A stretch of DNA of 53,133 nt from Leptolyngbya sp. 'hensonii' (lineage in GTDB: Bacteria > Cyanobacteriota > Cyanobacteriia > GCF-001939115), in the NCBI RefSeq assembly GCF_001939115.1, contig NZ_MQTZ01000011.1:60864-113996 (forward strand), in the 5' to 3' direction. Below, in pieces: positions 17,260 through 26,919 of this stretch (its first letter is position 1; each line of letters starts with the position of its first letter). The position numbers and the translations under genes were made by a program. Under the pieces are notes generated by a model, which was not told the DNA's origin, ran no database searches, and saw only the letters and a list, made by a program, of their open reading frames with translations.

Positions 17260-19827
17260 TTATTCCGTAACGACGAAATTGACCAATTTTCCGGGGACCA
17301 CGATCACCTTTTTCACATTTTTGCCGGTAATATACCGCTGGGCCAGATCAGATTCCTTGGCATAGCGTTCCAGGTCAGCTCGATCGGCGGTAGCGGGCAC
17401 TTGGATCGATCCCCTGGTCTTGCCACAGACCTGGATGACCAGGGTGATTTCATCGGCTACCAGCGCCGTCGGATCGGCGATCGGCCAGGTTTGTTGATGA
17501 ACGGAATTTCTATGCCCTAACTCCTGCCACAATTCTTCAGCAATGTGGGGGGCAAAGGGAGCCAGAAGTAGAAGTAATGTGCGGATGCCCTCGCCATAAA
17601 CTGGAGACTCTTTGCAGGGACAATCCGTCAGGGCATTACTCAACTTCATAAGCTCTGAAACAGCCGTATTGAACTGGTAGTCTCCTTCCAGGTCTGCGGT
17701 AATTTCCTGAATAGCAATGTGAATCGACCGCCGCAGGTCTTTCTCAAGTTTAGTCAAGGTTGCGGGATCGTAGGGGTGCACCGCTCTATCGCTGGTTGCA
17801 GCAAATTCCGTGACCAGTCGCCAGACTCGGTTCAGAAAGCGAAACTGGCCTTCCACATCGGCATCATCCCATTCTAGGTCTTTTTCAGGGGGTGCTTTGA
17901 ACAGGATGAACATGCGCGCAGTATCGGCCCCATATTTGTTGATCACGTCCTCTGGAGCCACCCCGTTATATTTTGATTTGGACATGGTTTTGTAGGAGAC
18001 TTCCAGCTTTTCTCCTGTTTCCGGATCACGGGGATCGTCGGGATCAACCTGAGCTGAAGGAATCCACTTGCCTGTGGTGGGGTTCATATAGGTCAACCCC
18101 TGCACCATGCCCTGAGTGAGCAGCCGTTGAAACGGCTCATCCAAGTTCAGCAGTCCCCGATCGCGCAACACTTTGGTAAAGAAGCGGGAGTAAAGCAAGT
18201 GTAGAATGGCGTGCTCAATCCCACCGACATACTGATCCACAGGCATCCAGTCATTGGTGCGGGCTGGATCAAAAACCTGGTCTTCATTCCGAGCGTCGGG
18301 ATAGCGGAGAAAATACCAAGAGGAATCGATGAAAGTGTCCATTGTATCTGTCTCCCGCTGGGCTGGCTCCCCACAGGAAGGACAGGGAACTTTCACCCAG
18401 GATTCCAACTGGGAGAGTACAGAAGGACCCCGGCCTGATAGTTCAATGTCTTCTGGCAGCACTACTGGCAGGTCAGTATCGGGTACCGGCACAATCCCAC
18501 AACTGGGGCAATGGATCACAGGGATGGGAGCCCCCCAATAGCGCTGCCGGGAGATCAGCCAATCTCGCAGACGATACTGAATCCGGGCCTTGCCAATTCC
18601 CTGCTGTTCGGCATACTCAATGATGGCTTGCTTGGCCTTGGGAGAGGGTAGGCTATCAAACTGACTGGAATTGACTAGAATACCCGCTTCAGTGTAAGCG
18701 GCTGCTAAGGGTTCACTCCCACTGTTGCCCTCCGGGACAATCACCACCTGAATCGGCAGGCCCTGCTGTTTCGCAAACTGGAAATCCCTGGCATCGTGAG
18801 CGGGGACGCCCATGACGGCTCCTGTACCGTACTCGTATAACACGTAATCAGCAATCCAGATGGGGATCTCTTGGCCCGTGAAAGGATTGATGGCTTTGCC
18901 TCCGGTGGGAATTCCCCGCTTGGGCTTGTCTTCAGCGGTGCGCTCCAGCTCACTCTGGCCAGAGACTTCTTGAATAAAGGCAGCCACAACCGCCTGTTGC
19001 TCTGGGGTAGTGACTTTGGCAGTCAAGGGATGTTCTGGAGCCAACACCACATAGGTGACCCCGTAGGCCGTATCCGGACGGGTGGTGAATACCCCGATCG
19101 TTTCTTCAGACCCCACGATCGGAAATTCCAGGTAAGCTCCCACGGATTTACCAATCCAATTAGCTTGCATCAGTTTGACCCGCTCCGGCCAACCTGTGAG
19201 GTTGTCCAGATCATTCAGCAACTGCTCGGCATAGTCCGTAATTTTGAGGAACCACTGGCGTAACAGCCGCCGTTCAACTTTGGCTCCCGATCGCCACGAT
19301 CGGCCTTCGCTGTCCACCTGTTCGTTAGCCAGCACTGTCTGGTCAATGGGATCCCAGTTCACGGCTGCTTCCTTCTGGTAGGCCAGTCCAGCCTGGAAAA
19401 ACTGCAGAAAAATCCACTGGGTCCAGCGGTAATAATCGGGTGAGCAGGTGGCCACTTCCCGGTTCCAGTCGTAGGAGAGGCCCAGTCGTTTCAATTCCGA
19501 TCGCATCTGGGCAATATTCTGGTACGTCCACTTGGCTGGATGGATGCCCCGTTGAATGGCCGCATTCTCTGCGGGCAGACCAAAAGCATCCCAGCCCATG
19601 GGATGGAGGACTCGATAACCCTGCATCCGATGCACTCGACCAATCACATCTGTAATCGTATAGTTGCGGACATGCCCCATGTGCAGGTTGCCCGACGGAT
19701 AGGGAAACATGGACAGGGCATAGAATTTGGGGCGATCGTCCCCATCCGGGGCTAGGTCTAAACCCTGTTCAGACCAAACCTGTTGCCATTTCTCCTCGAT
19801 CTCGGCGGGATTGTAACGGGACTCCAC
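17260..19827 (-). CDS. leuS: Leucyl-tRNA synthetase
   Basis: An 855-residue class Ia synthetase that charges tRNA-Leu. The HIGH-type motif HMGH is at 49-52, after YPSGNL. The CP1 editing domain is present (the threonine-rich [21 protein letters not shown] region and [15 protein letters not shown]). The KMSKS loop reads TMSKS (614-618): the first lysine is threonine, while the catalytic second lysine is kept. The anticodon-binding and C-terminal domains are complete. It converges on shc. Confidence 0.98.
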   Translation of the reverse strand: MESRYNPAEIEEKWQQVWSEQGLDLAPDGDDRPKFYALSMFPYPSGNLHMGHVRNYTITDVIGRVHRMQGYRVLHPMGWDAFGLPAENAAIQRGIHPAKWTYQNIAQMRSELKRLGLSYDWNREVATCSPDYYRWTQWIFLQFFQAGLAYQKEAAVNWDPIDQTVLANEQVDSEGRSWRSGAKVERRLLRQWFLKITDYAEQLLNDLDNLTGWPERVKLMQANWIGKSVGAYLEFPIVGSEETIGVFTTRPDTAYGVTYVVLAPEHPLTAKVTTPEQQAVVAAFIQEVSGQSELERTAEDKPKRGIPTGGKAINPFTGQEIPIWIADYVLYEYGTGAVMGVPAHDARDFQFAKQQGLPIQVVIVPEGNSGSEPLAAAYTEAGILVNSSQFDSLPSPKAKQAIIEYAEQQGIGKARIQYRLRDWLISRQRYWGAPIPVIHCPSCGIVPVPDTDLPVVLPEDIELSGRGPSVLSQLESWVKVPCPSCGEPAQRETDTMDTFIDSSWYFLRYPDARNEDQVFDPARTNDWMPVDQYVGGIEHAILHLLYSRFFTKVLRDRGLLNLDEPFQRLLTQGMVQGLTYMNPTTGKWIPSAQVDPDDPRDPETGEKLEVSYKTMSKSKYNGVAPEDVINKYGADTARMFILFKAPPEKDLEWDDADVEGQFRFLNRVWRLVTEFAATSDRAVHPYDPATLTKLEKDLRRSIHIAIQEITADLEGDYQFNTAVSELMKLSNALTDCPCKESPVYGEGIRTLLLLLAPFAPHIAEELWQELGHRNSVHQQTWPIADPTALVADEITLVIQVCGKTRGSIQVPATADRADLERYAKESDLAQRYITGKNVKKVIVVPGKLVNFVVTE

Positions 19828-19893
19828 AAAAATTCTCCTACTCTCAAATCCAATGAATGCGTTTCGCCCCTACAATTCTGACACAGGACCGAT

Positions 19894-21009
19894 TCAGCTA
19901 CAGACAATCACAATCTTGCCCGCCTGCCAGGCCTGCTGGAGATAGGCCATTTCTGCCGCAAATCGTTCATCGATATAGGTCGTCATAAAGGTCTGATATT
20001 GTTCCAGGTCAGCAGTTAATTGGGCCTTCTGATGATCATCCGCATAGAAACTTTGTACCTGGCGGAATGCTCCTGCTGCTTTGACAAAAGCAATATCCAC
20101 CTGAGATAGCGCCCCATCGGCCATCCGATACACCGGATTGACGATGTCATAGGCGACGAATCCCTGCTGGCGCATCAGGTCCATCACGTCATAGAACTGG
20201 TTAAACAGGGTCATTTCGATGATGGCGTACTCAGTTTCCTGCAGAACTCTAGTGGCCCCACTCAGAACATCCACCTCCGGGCCGTCAACATCGACCTTAA
20301 GCAGGTAAGGGCCTATTAGATGACGATCGACACAAATCTGATCCAGGGTGACCATGGGCACTGTTCTGGGACTTCCATCCTGACCCGGAAAAGCCAGGCT
20401 ACCCGGTTCCCGACCTGCAGCCGCTGTCAGGTAGGTCGCGTTGGGAAAGAGGGTACAAATTTTTTCCAGGTGGGGGGCATCCTCCTCTCGGGGTTCCAGG
20501 AGTAAATGCTTGGCCTCCGGAAAGATATGGTACAAATCAAAGGTCCCCACTCCGGCTCCTACATCAATCACGGTTGCAGGTTGAAAGCCCAGATGCTTGA
20601 TGTTATATAAGCTTCCGGGCCAGGAATGGCGCTGAATCCTGACCTCGTCTGGGGTTGTGGCTGGGAAGGATGGAGGGGGCAGGGCCGCTTCATCAGGATG
20701 AAGTTCCCGAATATACTGTCGAATCACCTCTGCCAAGCGATAGCCTTCCAGGCGCTCGAATCGTGCTGCTTCACTGACCAGAATTTGAAACAGGTGAGCC
20801 AGATGCTGATCGGCGACAGATTCTGGCTGGCCTAAGCCAGTCATCCAGGTGACCTGAGCCTCTTCCTCGTATCCCTGAAGCAGGTAAATTAGCCCCAGAT
20901 ACCAGTAGTTCCGCACATCGGTGGGGTCAACCGCGATCGCGTCCTCATAGAGTCGGGATGCTTCGGCATACTCTGCCTGAAGAAAATAGTGATAGGCCAG
21001 ATCAAGCAT
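19894..21009 (-). CDS. TPR-FkbM family methyltransferase
   Basis: 371 residues. The N-terminus (about 1-60) holds tetratricopeptide-like helices (AEYAEASRLYEDAIAVDPTDVRNYWYLG, key residues A, Y, A, P, Y, L, G). The C-terminal domain is a class I, SAM-dependent FkbM-type methyltransferase. Its motif I is VIDVGAGVGTFDLYH, with an acidic end LLLEPREED, and the domain-typical LKVDVDGPEVDVLSGA. Such enzymes often O-methylate sugars or polyketides; the substrate is unknown. It follows leuS upstream on the same strand, but the 66-bp gap gives no firm operon. Confidence 0.85.
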   Translation of the reverse strand: MLDLAYHYFLQAEYAEASRLYEDAIAVDPTDVRNYWYLGLIYLLQGYEEEAQVTWMTGLGQPESVADQHLAHLFQILVSEAARFERLEGYRLAEVIRQYIRELHPDEAALPPPSFPATTPDEVRIQRHSWPGSLYNIKHLGFQPATVIDVGAGVGTFDLYHIFPEAKHLLLEPREEDAPHLEKICTLFPNATYLTAAAGREPGSLAFPGQDGSPRTVPMVTLDQICVDRHLIGPYLLKVDVDGPEVDVLSGATRVLQETEYAIIEMTLFNQFYDVMDLMRQQGFVAYDIVNPVYRMADGALSQVDIAFVKAAGAFRQVQSFYADDHQKAQLTADLEQYQTFMTTYIDERFAAEMAYLQQAWQAGKIVIVCS

Positions 21010-21132
21010 GGATGCAATGGATAACTGATTTGTGATTCAGTCTATCCCAGCCACCCCGTTTGCAGGGGTTTGTAAAATTTATCCTTCCCAATTTGTTGCA
21101 TCATAGGCATGGTGGCTTGGGTGAGATCTGAG

Positions 21133-21552
21133 ATGACCGATGAACCGCTATCAACTCTGCTCAGGGTGTTTGTCTATGGCAGCTTGAAGCCAGGTGGATT
21201 TTATTACGATCGCTATTGTGCGGGTAAGGTGATTAAGGCCCAGCCTGCGATCGTTCCAGGTTGCCTTTATGGGCTGCCGATGGGATACCCTGCTATGACT
21301 GAAGGGGCAGGTACGGTTCACGGTGTACTACTCACATTCAATGACTTCGGGGTTCTGGATAACCTGGACGAACTGGAAGGTTATGACCCCGATCTCCCCT
21401 CCTATGAAAATGAGTATGAACGGCGCTGGCTGGAAGTTTTTGATTCCAAAGGAGAATCCCTCGGATCGGCCTGGGCCTATGTCATGAAGCAACAGCAAGC
21501 CGAACAACTGGGAGGGACTTTGATTCCTAAGGGAAATTGGCAGCCTAGTTAG
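21133..21552 (+). CDS. Gamma-glutamylcyclotransferase-like (AIG2/GGCT) protein
   Basis: About 139 residues. The fold's start motif is VFVYGSLKPGGFYY (the YGSL substrate loop). The catalytic acidic residue is expected in LDNLDELEGYDPD, which matches LDxxEGY of the family. Such enzymes release 5-oxoproline from gamma-glutamyl amines, or are uncharacterised AIG2-like. The ATG at 21133 (MTDEPLS) is preferred over 21109 because family members begin just before the YGSL strand. The stop overlaps the anti-sigma stop by eight bases. Confidence 0.85.
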   Translation: MTDEPLSTLLRVFVYGSLKPGGFYYDRYCAGKVIKAQPAIVPGCLYGLPMGYPAMTEGAGTVHGVLLTFNDFGVLDNLDELEGYDPDLPSYENEYERRWLEVFDSKGESLGSAWAYVMKQQQAEQLGGTLIPKGNWQPS

Positions 21553-22153
21553 GATTGGTTTGGATGATCCAGGTGGGACTTTCAGGGGCAGAAACGGGAG
21601 CTTTGGGAATGTCAACCACTGGACGATCGAGGGCAATCATCAACGAGTCAGAGGTTACCCTGGGTCGGGTAGGACCATTCAGAGAAACTTCTAGATTGGA
21701 ATTGTCCGATTTAGCCATTTGGGCGTTTTCCAGGAAGGGAGAACGAACACCCGGAACGAGACCTGCAACGGCAGCAACAAAGAGGGCTGCGATTGCCGTC
21801 CCCGCCCAAGTTGCTCTCGAACGACGGGCTAAGTGGCGCAAAACACCCGCTTGAACCTGTTCGGTCGACTGCTGGGACCTAGGCACAGGGGCGGTCTGCA
21901 ACCCCTGACGCAGCTGAAGCAGGCGAACATAAAGACGCTGCACAACTGGATCCGTATCTAACCACTCTTCGACCTGGCGACGCTCAGTCGTGGTGACCTC
22001 ATGATCCAGGTAGGCACTCAGGAGCTCAAATCGATCGCGCTTCAATCCATCCAGAAGATGATGAGGTTGGGGCTCACTGATGGGTTGGCCTCGATCGGAG
22101 AAAGGGGTAGGATTCTGATTCAAGTTTTGGTTGGGCTCAAAGTTAGAAGTCAT
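21545..22153 (-). CDS. Anti-sigma factor, partner of the ECF sigma upstream
   Basis: 202 residues. The cytoplasmic N-terminal domain (about 35-90) has the RseA/anti-sigma start ELLSAYLDHEVTTTERRQVEEWL, but no HxxxCxxC zinc motif. One transmembrane helix follows (TWAGTAIAALFVAAVAGLVPG), then a periplasmic, proline- and serine-rich tail. It lies 148 bp downstream of the ECF sigma gene and most likely sequesters it at the membrane. This is the arrangement of Synechocystis slr1545-slr1546 (SigG and its regulator), from established knowledge. Confidence 0.85.
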   Translation of the reverse strand: MTSNFEPNQNLNQNPTPFSDRGQPISEPQPHHLLDGLKRDRFELLSAYLDHEVTTTERRQVEEWLDTDPVVQRLYVRLLQLRQGLQTAPVPRSQQSTEQVQAGVLRHLARRSRATWAGTAIAALFVAAVAGLVPGVRSPFLENAQMAKSDNSNLEVSLNGPTRPRVTSDSLMIALDRPVVDIPKAPVSAPESPTWIIQTNPN

Positions 22154-22301
22154 CTCAGTATTACTACCAAGCGGGGATGCACAGTCGGTAAAAGCCTACA
22201 GTCAGTAAAAGTCTATAGCAGTTTACCAACTCTATCTATGAAAGGGAAAGGCAGACTCCGTTGGCCTCCAGGCCAAAGAGCTTGAACCCAAGAACAGTTT
22301 A

Positions 22302-22964
22302 TCACTTGCCATTCAAATAAGTTTGCAATTGTTGCTGCAAACGATAGCGGGCCCTGGCAATTCTGGATTTTACGGTTCCCAGGGAAACTCCGGTCAGTTC
22401 AGCAATCTCTTCGTAAGCCATCCCTTCGATTTCTCTCAGGACGATGGTTGTGCGAAAGACCTCTGGCAAGTCAGCAATTGCTTCCCGCAATTGATCGTAG
22501 AACTCCAGGGTGGTCAGGTTTTCCACAGGTCCTGGATCATCGGAAGCAATTTCCCAGTCCATCTCACCATCGTCCAGTTTGCGAGGAGCATCCAGGGACA
22601 GCGGCTCAAGAACGCGTTTCCGTTTCCGGAGTTCGTCATAGAACAGGTTCGTTGCAATTCGCGTTAGCCAGCCCCGGAACTTGATAGGATCCTGCAGCCG
22701 CTTGATATTGCGGTAAGCCCGAATCCAGACCTCCTGAGCCAGATCAGCTCGATCTTGCCAATCGGGAGCCAAATGGTAGAGCACCTTATCGACATGGGGT
22801 TGATACCGCCGCAACAGCTCTGCGAAAGCAGATCGATCAGGACGGATCCCTTCCTGACAGTGCAGGATTAGATCACAGTTTGAAAGTTTATCGAGCTGTA
22901 TTGCAGGACTTTGAGGTTCTTGGACCCCATTTGTCAACCAGGTTGCAGAAATAGAATGGCTCAT
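22302..22964 (-). CDS. sigG: ECF RNA polymerase sigma factor, SigG/RpoE-like
   Basis: 220 residues. Sigma region 2 (AFAELLRRYQPHVDKVLYHLAPDWQDRADLAQEVWIRAYRNI; key signature DLAQEVWIRAY) recognises the -10 element. Region 4 (LPEVFRTTIVLREIEGMAYEEIAELTGVSLGTVKSRI; key VSLGTVKSRIARAR) binds the -35 element. The 40-residue N-terminal extension is typical of cyanobacterial group 3 sigma factors. It is followed by its anti-sigma gene. It probably controls an envelope or light-stress response, as SigG does in other cyanobacteria. Confidence 0.9.
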   Translation of the reverse strand: MSHSISATWLTNGVQEPQSPAIQLDKLSNCDLILHCQEGIRPDRSAFAELLRRYQPHVDKVLYHLAPDWQDRADLAQEVWIRAYRNIKRLQDPIKFRGWLTRIATNLFYDELRKRKRVLEPLSLDAPRKLDDGEMDWEIASDDPGPVENLTTLEFYDQLREAIADLPEVFRTTIVLREIEGMAYEEIAELTGVSLGTVKSRIARARYRLQQQLQTYLNGK

Positions 22965-23168
22965 GGATTTGCCCCAGACAGTTAGGAAGGACGCAAACTT
23001 GTTGAGAGAAGTTCCTGCACATTACCGGCACCGAACCAATGCAGTTGTTTCTCTCTCTCTATCTTTGAGATTAACGTCAACCACTCCATCAGTCAGAGGG
23101 AGGATGTACAACTTCCAGGATTGTCCACTGAAAGCCTGAAAATTGAACCTGCTCCGCGAACAACTGGT

Positions 23169-24116
23169 CTAAATAACTCGCAAAATCATCCCTTCTCGGG
23201 CCAGGATGGCCATGGGAAAGGCAGCCTGAACTTCGGATTCTACCCGATCTAGAAAATCATCATCATGGTTAGGATCATGGTGGAACATCACTGGACGCTT
23301 CACCCCGGCTGCCTTCGCAACCTCTAAGCCAGCCTGCCAGGTTGAGTGGCCCCACCCCGTTTTCGGGGATTTGGGGTCATTGTATTCCTGATCGGTATAG
23401 CAGGCGTCATAAATCAAAATATCGGCATCGCGAGCTAGATGAACCAGGTTTTCATCTACCCGATCGGGATAATGTTCCGTGTCAGTAGCGTAAACTACGG
23501 AGTGACCCTTCCAACTCACTCGGTAGCCCATGGCTGAGTTGGGATGGTTAAGCAACCCTGTTTCGATTGTGACATCTCCTAAACTGACCTGATCGCCAAC
23601 GGTCAGATCCACGAACTTTAAGTCAGATTTCATGATCTGAATGGGGACTGGAAAATTAGGATGTAGCATCTGATTGGTCAGACGCTGTTTCATCGTTTCT
23701 CCGCTGGCTGCGATTGCCCCGTAGATCTGGAAGCAGTTTCCCGGAATGAACGCTGGGACAAAGAAGGGAAACCCCTGGATATGATCCCAGTGGGAATGGG
23801 TAAAAAAGATATGGGCCTCGATCGGCATCTGACTCAACAGATGCTTTCCCAGGACTCGCAGACCAGTTCCGCCGTCAAAAATCAGGCGTTTGCCACCGAC
23901 CCGCATTTCAACGCAAGAAGTATTGCCTCCGTACCGGACGGTTTCAGGCCCTGGTGAAGGAATGCTCCCCCGGACTCCCCAAAAATGGACTTCAAAGATG
24001 TCTCCTGAATCAATCGGAGCATCATGAGGTAGATTTTCTGGACCAGGTTCCAGGGCTGGGCTGGCCTGGTCTTCTGGAAGTTGCGAACCTGGGTTAGCAA
24101 TGTCAGTTTCTGGCAT
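23169..24116 (-). CDS. Metallo-beta-lactamase-fold hydrolase
   Basis: 315 residues. A proline/acid-rich N-terminal 45 residues precede an MBL domain of the PhnP/RNase Z-like class. It starts [26 protein letters not shown]. The zinc motif is THSHWDH, with further ligands in [30 protein letters not shown] and the final HHDPNHDD. Probably a phosphodiesterase; substrate unknown. Its start overlaps the panD stop region by 14 bases, so the two are cotranscribed. Confidence 0.88.
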   Translation of the reverse strand: MPETDIANPGSQLPEDQASPALEPGPENLPHDAPIDSGDIFEVHFWGVRGSIPSPGPETVRYGGNTSCVEMRVGGKRLIFDGGTGLRVLGKHLLSQMPIEAHIFFTHSHWDHIQGFPFFVPAFIPGNCFQIYGAIAASGETMKQRLTNQMLHPNFPVPIQIMKSDLKFVDLTVGDQVSLGDVTIETGLLNHPNSAMGYRVSWKGHSVVYATDTEHYPDRVDENLVHLARDADILIYDACYTDQEYNDPKSPKTGWGHSTWQAGLEVAKAAGVKRPVMFHHDPNHDDDFLDRVESEVQAAFPMAILAREGMILRVI

Positions 24117-24510
24117 GTTCCGTCAAGTTAGCCTCAGCTAGCATTTGATCGTACTTGTGGACCTCCAATGGGCGATTTTGAGAGTCCACAAGTACAACAG
24201 TGGGTGAGTGATGGCTCAGTTCTTCCTGAGTCAATTGACCGTAGGTCATGATAATCAGACGATCTCCCTTCACACCCAAACGGGCTGCCGCTCCATTCAG
24301 CTCCACAATACCTGAGTAGGGTGGTGCTGAAATGGCATAGGTAATCAGACGTTCACCATTCATGACGTTGACCACCTGCACTTGCTCATAGGGTAGAATT
24401 CCGGCTGCGTCCAGCAGAGCCTGATCGATACCTATGCTACCCATGTAGTGCAGGTTTGCTGAAGTCAGGGTACAACCGTGAATTTTTGCTAGAAGAAGCG
24501 TTCGCTGCAT
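24103..24510 (-). CDS. panD: Aspartate 1-decarboxylase
   Basis: A 135-residue pyruvoyl-dependent enzyme making beta-alanine for pantothenate. The self-cleavage site is G24-S25 within HYMGSIGID, which gives the pyruvoyl group on the larger chain. INGAAAR-type ([15 protein letters not shown]) and LIIMTYGQ motifs follow. Length is slightly above the E. coli enzyme (126), as in other cyanobacteria. It overlaps the MBL-fold gene; no other pantothenate gene is near. Confidence 0.96.
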   Translation of the reverse strand: MQRTLLLAKIHGCTLTSANLHYMGSIGIDQALLDAAGILPYEQVQVVNVMNGERLITYAISAPPYSGIVELNGAAARLGVKGDRLIIMTYGQLTQEELSHHSPTVVLVDSQNRPLEVHKYDQMLAEANLTEHARN

Positions 24511-24628
24511 CTTTGAAGCCTACCCATTAGCATTGTGAGCGGGATTACCCCAGTAAATCCAACGTGATAGCTGTATTAATTGACTTGATTCAGTCCTGAG
24601 ATCAGTGGACTCCTAAAGATTCAGTGAG

Positions 24629-25138
24629 CTACTGAGCCGCCTTAATACATTTTTCAACCAGGGGGAGCACCTTATCCACATTTTGCCAGCCCAGAATCTC
24701 AGTTACCTTCTTCTCTAGATTTTTGTAAGTCTTGAAGAATTCGGCAATTTCATCCAGGCGGTGAGAAGCAACATCCTGGAGTGACTTGACGTTGGCATAG
24801 CGTGGATCTTTGGCTGGAACGCAGAGGATTTTTTCGTCCCGATCGCCTCCATCAACCATCTCCAGCATACCAATTGGACGAGCTGCGATGACGCATCCGG
24901 GAAAAGTTGGTTGATCCATCAATACTAAGCCATCCAGGGGGTCGCCGTCATCTGCCAGCGTGTTGGGAATGAAACCGTAGTCGTAGGGATATTGCACCGA
25001 AGAGAAAAGCACTCGGTCCAGGGCAAATGCCTGCATATCCTTGTCGAACTCGTATTTATTCTTACTACCTGCCGGGATCTCGATCAGCACATTGATGAGA
25101 TCGGGTTTAGGTTGAGCCGGGATACGTGATAAATCCAC
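24629..25138 (-). CDS. ppa: Inorganic pyrophosphatase
   Basis: A 169-residue soluble family I pyrophosphatase hydrolysing PPi to phosphate. The motif NKYEFDKDM, the metal site [10 protein letters not shown], and [17 protein letters not shown] are intact. The real start is probably the GTG at 25138 (VDLSRIP), since GGAG lies eight bases upstream and the family begins MDLSRIP. Reading further upstream to 25225 adds an unrelated, non-conserved 29 residues. Confidence 0.96.
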   Translation of the reverse strand: MDLSRIPAQPKPDLINVLIEIPAGSKNKYEFDKDMQAFALDRVLFSSVQYPYDYGFIPNTLADDGDPLDGLVLMDQPTFPGCVIAARPIGMLEMVDGGDRDEKILCVPAKDPRYANVKSLQDVASHRLDEIAEFFKTYKNLEKKVTEILGWQNVDKVLPLVEKCIKAAQ

Positions 25139-25260
25139 AATGGTTCTCCAAGCGAATGAAACATAATTGAGGATACAAAACCCTCCGAGTAGCATTCTAC
25201 ATGGGCAATAGAGACGTTGACCCACTGGCTCAGTGACAAAATCAAATGGATAATTTAGCG

Positions 25261-25614
25261 ATGAAAATTTTTACAAAACTGACTACAGCAGCCCTGGTTA
25301 GTGCAGGCATAACGGGTATCTCTCCCGTTGTGCTGGCTGAAAGCCCTGCCATTTACCTGAAACAGGGAACCTGGAATATTAATCAGAAAGCCTGTATTGA
25401 TTCTGCAGTCAAGGGTTTGAGGCAGAATCGGTTTCAGGCCCTGACGACTAGCAAGTCTGGTGCCTCTGGAGAGCAGGGGAATTATCGGGCGGTGGTGACC
25501 TGCGAGACGATCGACGGGGTGCGCGATCGAATCTGGTATTTGATTGTAGTATCAGGTCCGACCCTGGCTGGGGCCAAACAACTGGGGCTGGCGATCGACA
25601 AGGCTATGGAATAA
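25261..25614 (+). CDS. Small exported hypothetical protein
   Basis: About 117 residues. The start at 25261 (MKIFTKL) begins a good signal peptide ([19 protein letters not shown], cleavage after about residue 24). The mature part has two cysteines (QKACIDSA and VVTCETID), likely a disulfide. The domain ends [23 protein letters not shown]. It resembles small uncharacterised periplasmic proteins of cyanobacteria. No function assigned. It is divergent from ppa. Confidence 0.65.
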   Translation: MKIFTKLTTAALVSAGITGISPVVLAESPAIYLKQGTWNINQKACIDSAVKGLRQNRFQALTTSKSGASGEQGNYRAVVTCETIDGVRDRIWYLIVVSGPTLAGAKQLGLAIDKAME

Positions 25615-25654
25615 CCCTGAAATAAGCATCCAGGCTGTTCTGGCGGGTTGGATG

Positions 25655-25682
25655 TTGACTCGCCTGTATTTTGTAGTATAAT
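25655..25682 (+). promoter_or_regulatory. Sigma70-type promoter for rtcB
   Basis: TTGACT at 25655-25660 and TATAAT at 25677-25682 with a 16-base spacer, close to the consensus. A start near 25689 would leave a leader of about 20 bases with GGGAGG ahead of the rtcB ATG. TGTAGTATAAT is followed by a near-copy, TGTAGTATTAT. Confidence 0.7.
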
Positions 25683-25709
25683 TGTAGTATTATAGGGAGG
25701 CAAGCGATT

Positions 25710-26891
25710 ATGCCCTACAGCGAATTAGATCTTTCCAGTCCTGCGCCTGTGTTGTCCTGGGCCGGTCATCCTCTGGCGTCGGATGAGACCCGAATGGCGA
25801 AAAATGTTGCCTCTCTGCCGTTTATCTTCAAGCATGTGGCCCTGATGCCGGATGTTCACCTGGGTAAGGGAGCCCTGGTGGGTTCTGTGATTGCTACGAA
25901 GGAAGCTATTATTCCGGCAGCAGTAGGTGTAGATATTGGCTGTGGCATGTGTGCCATCAAGACGCCCTTTGGGGCTGATCAACTGGAGGGCAAACTCAAG
26001 AAAATTCGTCAGGACATTGAGGCTCAAATCCCGGTAGGCTTCAACGAGAATGATGAGGTCGAGAAGTCGGTTACCAACTGGCAGGGCTGGCGGCAGTTCA
26101 AGGAGCTGCATCCTGGTGTTCAGCGACTGGAGGGTAAGGCGATGAAACAGTTGGGTTCCCTTGGGGGTGGCAATCACTTCATTGAATTGTGCCTGGATAG
26201 GGAGAACCAGGTCTGGCTGATGTTGCATTCTGGCTCCCGGAATATCGGCAACATGCTGGCCCAAAACCATATCAACACGGCTAAGGATCTGGCCAAACTG
26301 GCTGGTTTGTCTTTGCCAGATCAGGACCTCGCTGCTTTTGTAACTGGCACACCCGAATTTGCGGCCTACTGGCACGATCTGCAGTGGGCTCAGGAGTATG
26401 CCCGGTTCAACCGGGAGGTAATGATGGCTCGCTTCAAGCGGATCATCGAGTTGCATCTGGCGGGTGGAAAGCCGACGAAACCCCTGCTCTCTGTCAACTG
26501 CCACCACAACTATGCCGAGAAGGAAGTTCATTACGGTGAGGCGGTCTATGTCACTCGTAAAGGGGCCGTGCGAGCCAGGGAAGAGGACTATGGGATTATT
26601 CCCGGATCAATGGGGACCAAATCCTACATTGTGAAGGGCAAGGGCAACCACGAGAGCTACTGTTCTTGCTCCCATGGGGCAGGACGAGCCATGTCCCGGA
26701 ATAAGGCCAAGCTGCAATATACGCTGGATGATCTGATTCAGCAAACGCAAGGAATCGAGTGTCGTAAGGATGAGGGTGTGCTGGATGAAATCCCGGCAGC
26801 CTACAAACCGATCGATCAGGTGATGGACAATCAGGCTGATCTGGTGGAGGTAGTAGCGACCCTAAAGCAGGTGGTCTGTGTGAAGGGTTAG
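25710..26891 (+). CDS. rtcB: RNA-splicing ligase RtcB
   Basis: 393 residues. RtcB joins RNA 2',3'-cyclic phosphate or 3'-phosphate ends to 5'-hydroxyl ends using GTP and Mn2+. Manganese and GTP motifs are present: MPDVHLGKGALVGSV, AVGVDIGCGMCAI (metal cysteine), LGGGNHFIEL, HSGSRNIGN, NCHHNYAE, GSMGTKSYIVKG, and SHGAGRAMSR, whose histidine is the guanylylated residue. Length is that of the shorter bacterial class. No rtcA or archease gene is adjacent. The strong promoter upstream suggests steady expression. Confidence 0.95.
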   Translation: MPYSELDLSSPAPVLSWAGHPLASDETRMAKNVASLPFIFKHVALMPDVHLGKGALVGSVIATKEAIIPAAVGVDIGCGMCAIKTPFGADQLEGKLKKIRQDIEAQIPVGFNENDEVEKSVTNWQGWRQFKELHPGVQRLEGKAMKQLGSLGGGNHFIELCLDRENQVWLMLHSGSRNIGNMLAQNHINTAKDLAKLAGLSLPDQDLAAFVTGTPEFAAYWHDLQWAQEYARFNREVMMARFKRIIELHLAGGKPTKPLLSVNCHHNYAEKEVHYGEAVYVTRKGAVRAREEDYGIIPGSMGTKSYIVKGKGNHESYCSCSHGAGRAMSRNKAKLQYTLDDLIQQTQGIECRKDEGVLDEIPAAYKPIDQVMDNQADLVEVVATLKQVVCVKG

Positions 26892-26919
26892 GTATTACCG
26901 CAGAAACGCGGCGGGGAAT

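Noticed and set aside
24629-25225. N-terminal extension of the pyrophosphatase
   Set aside because: The 29 added residues are unlike the family, and a GTG with a good ribosome site lies at the usual start.
25725-26531. Minus-strand ORF of 268 residues
   Set aside because: It is antisense to rtcB, whose motifs are unmistakable.
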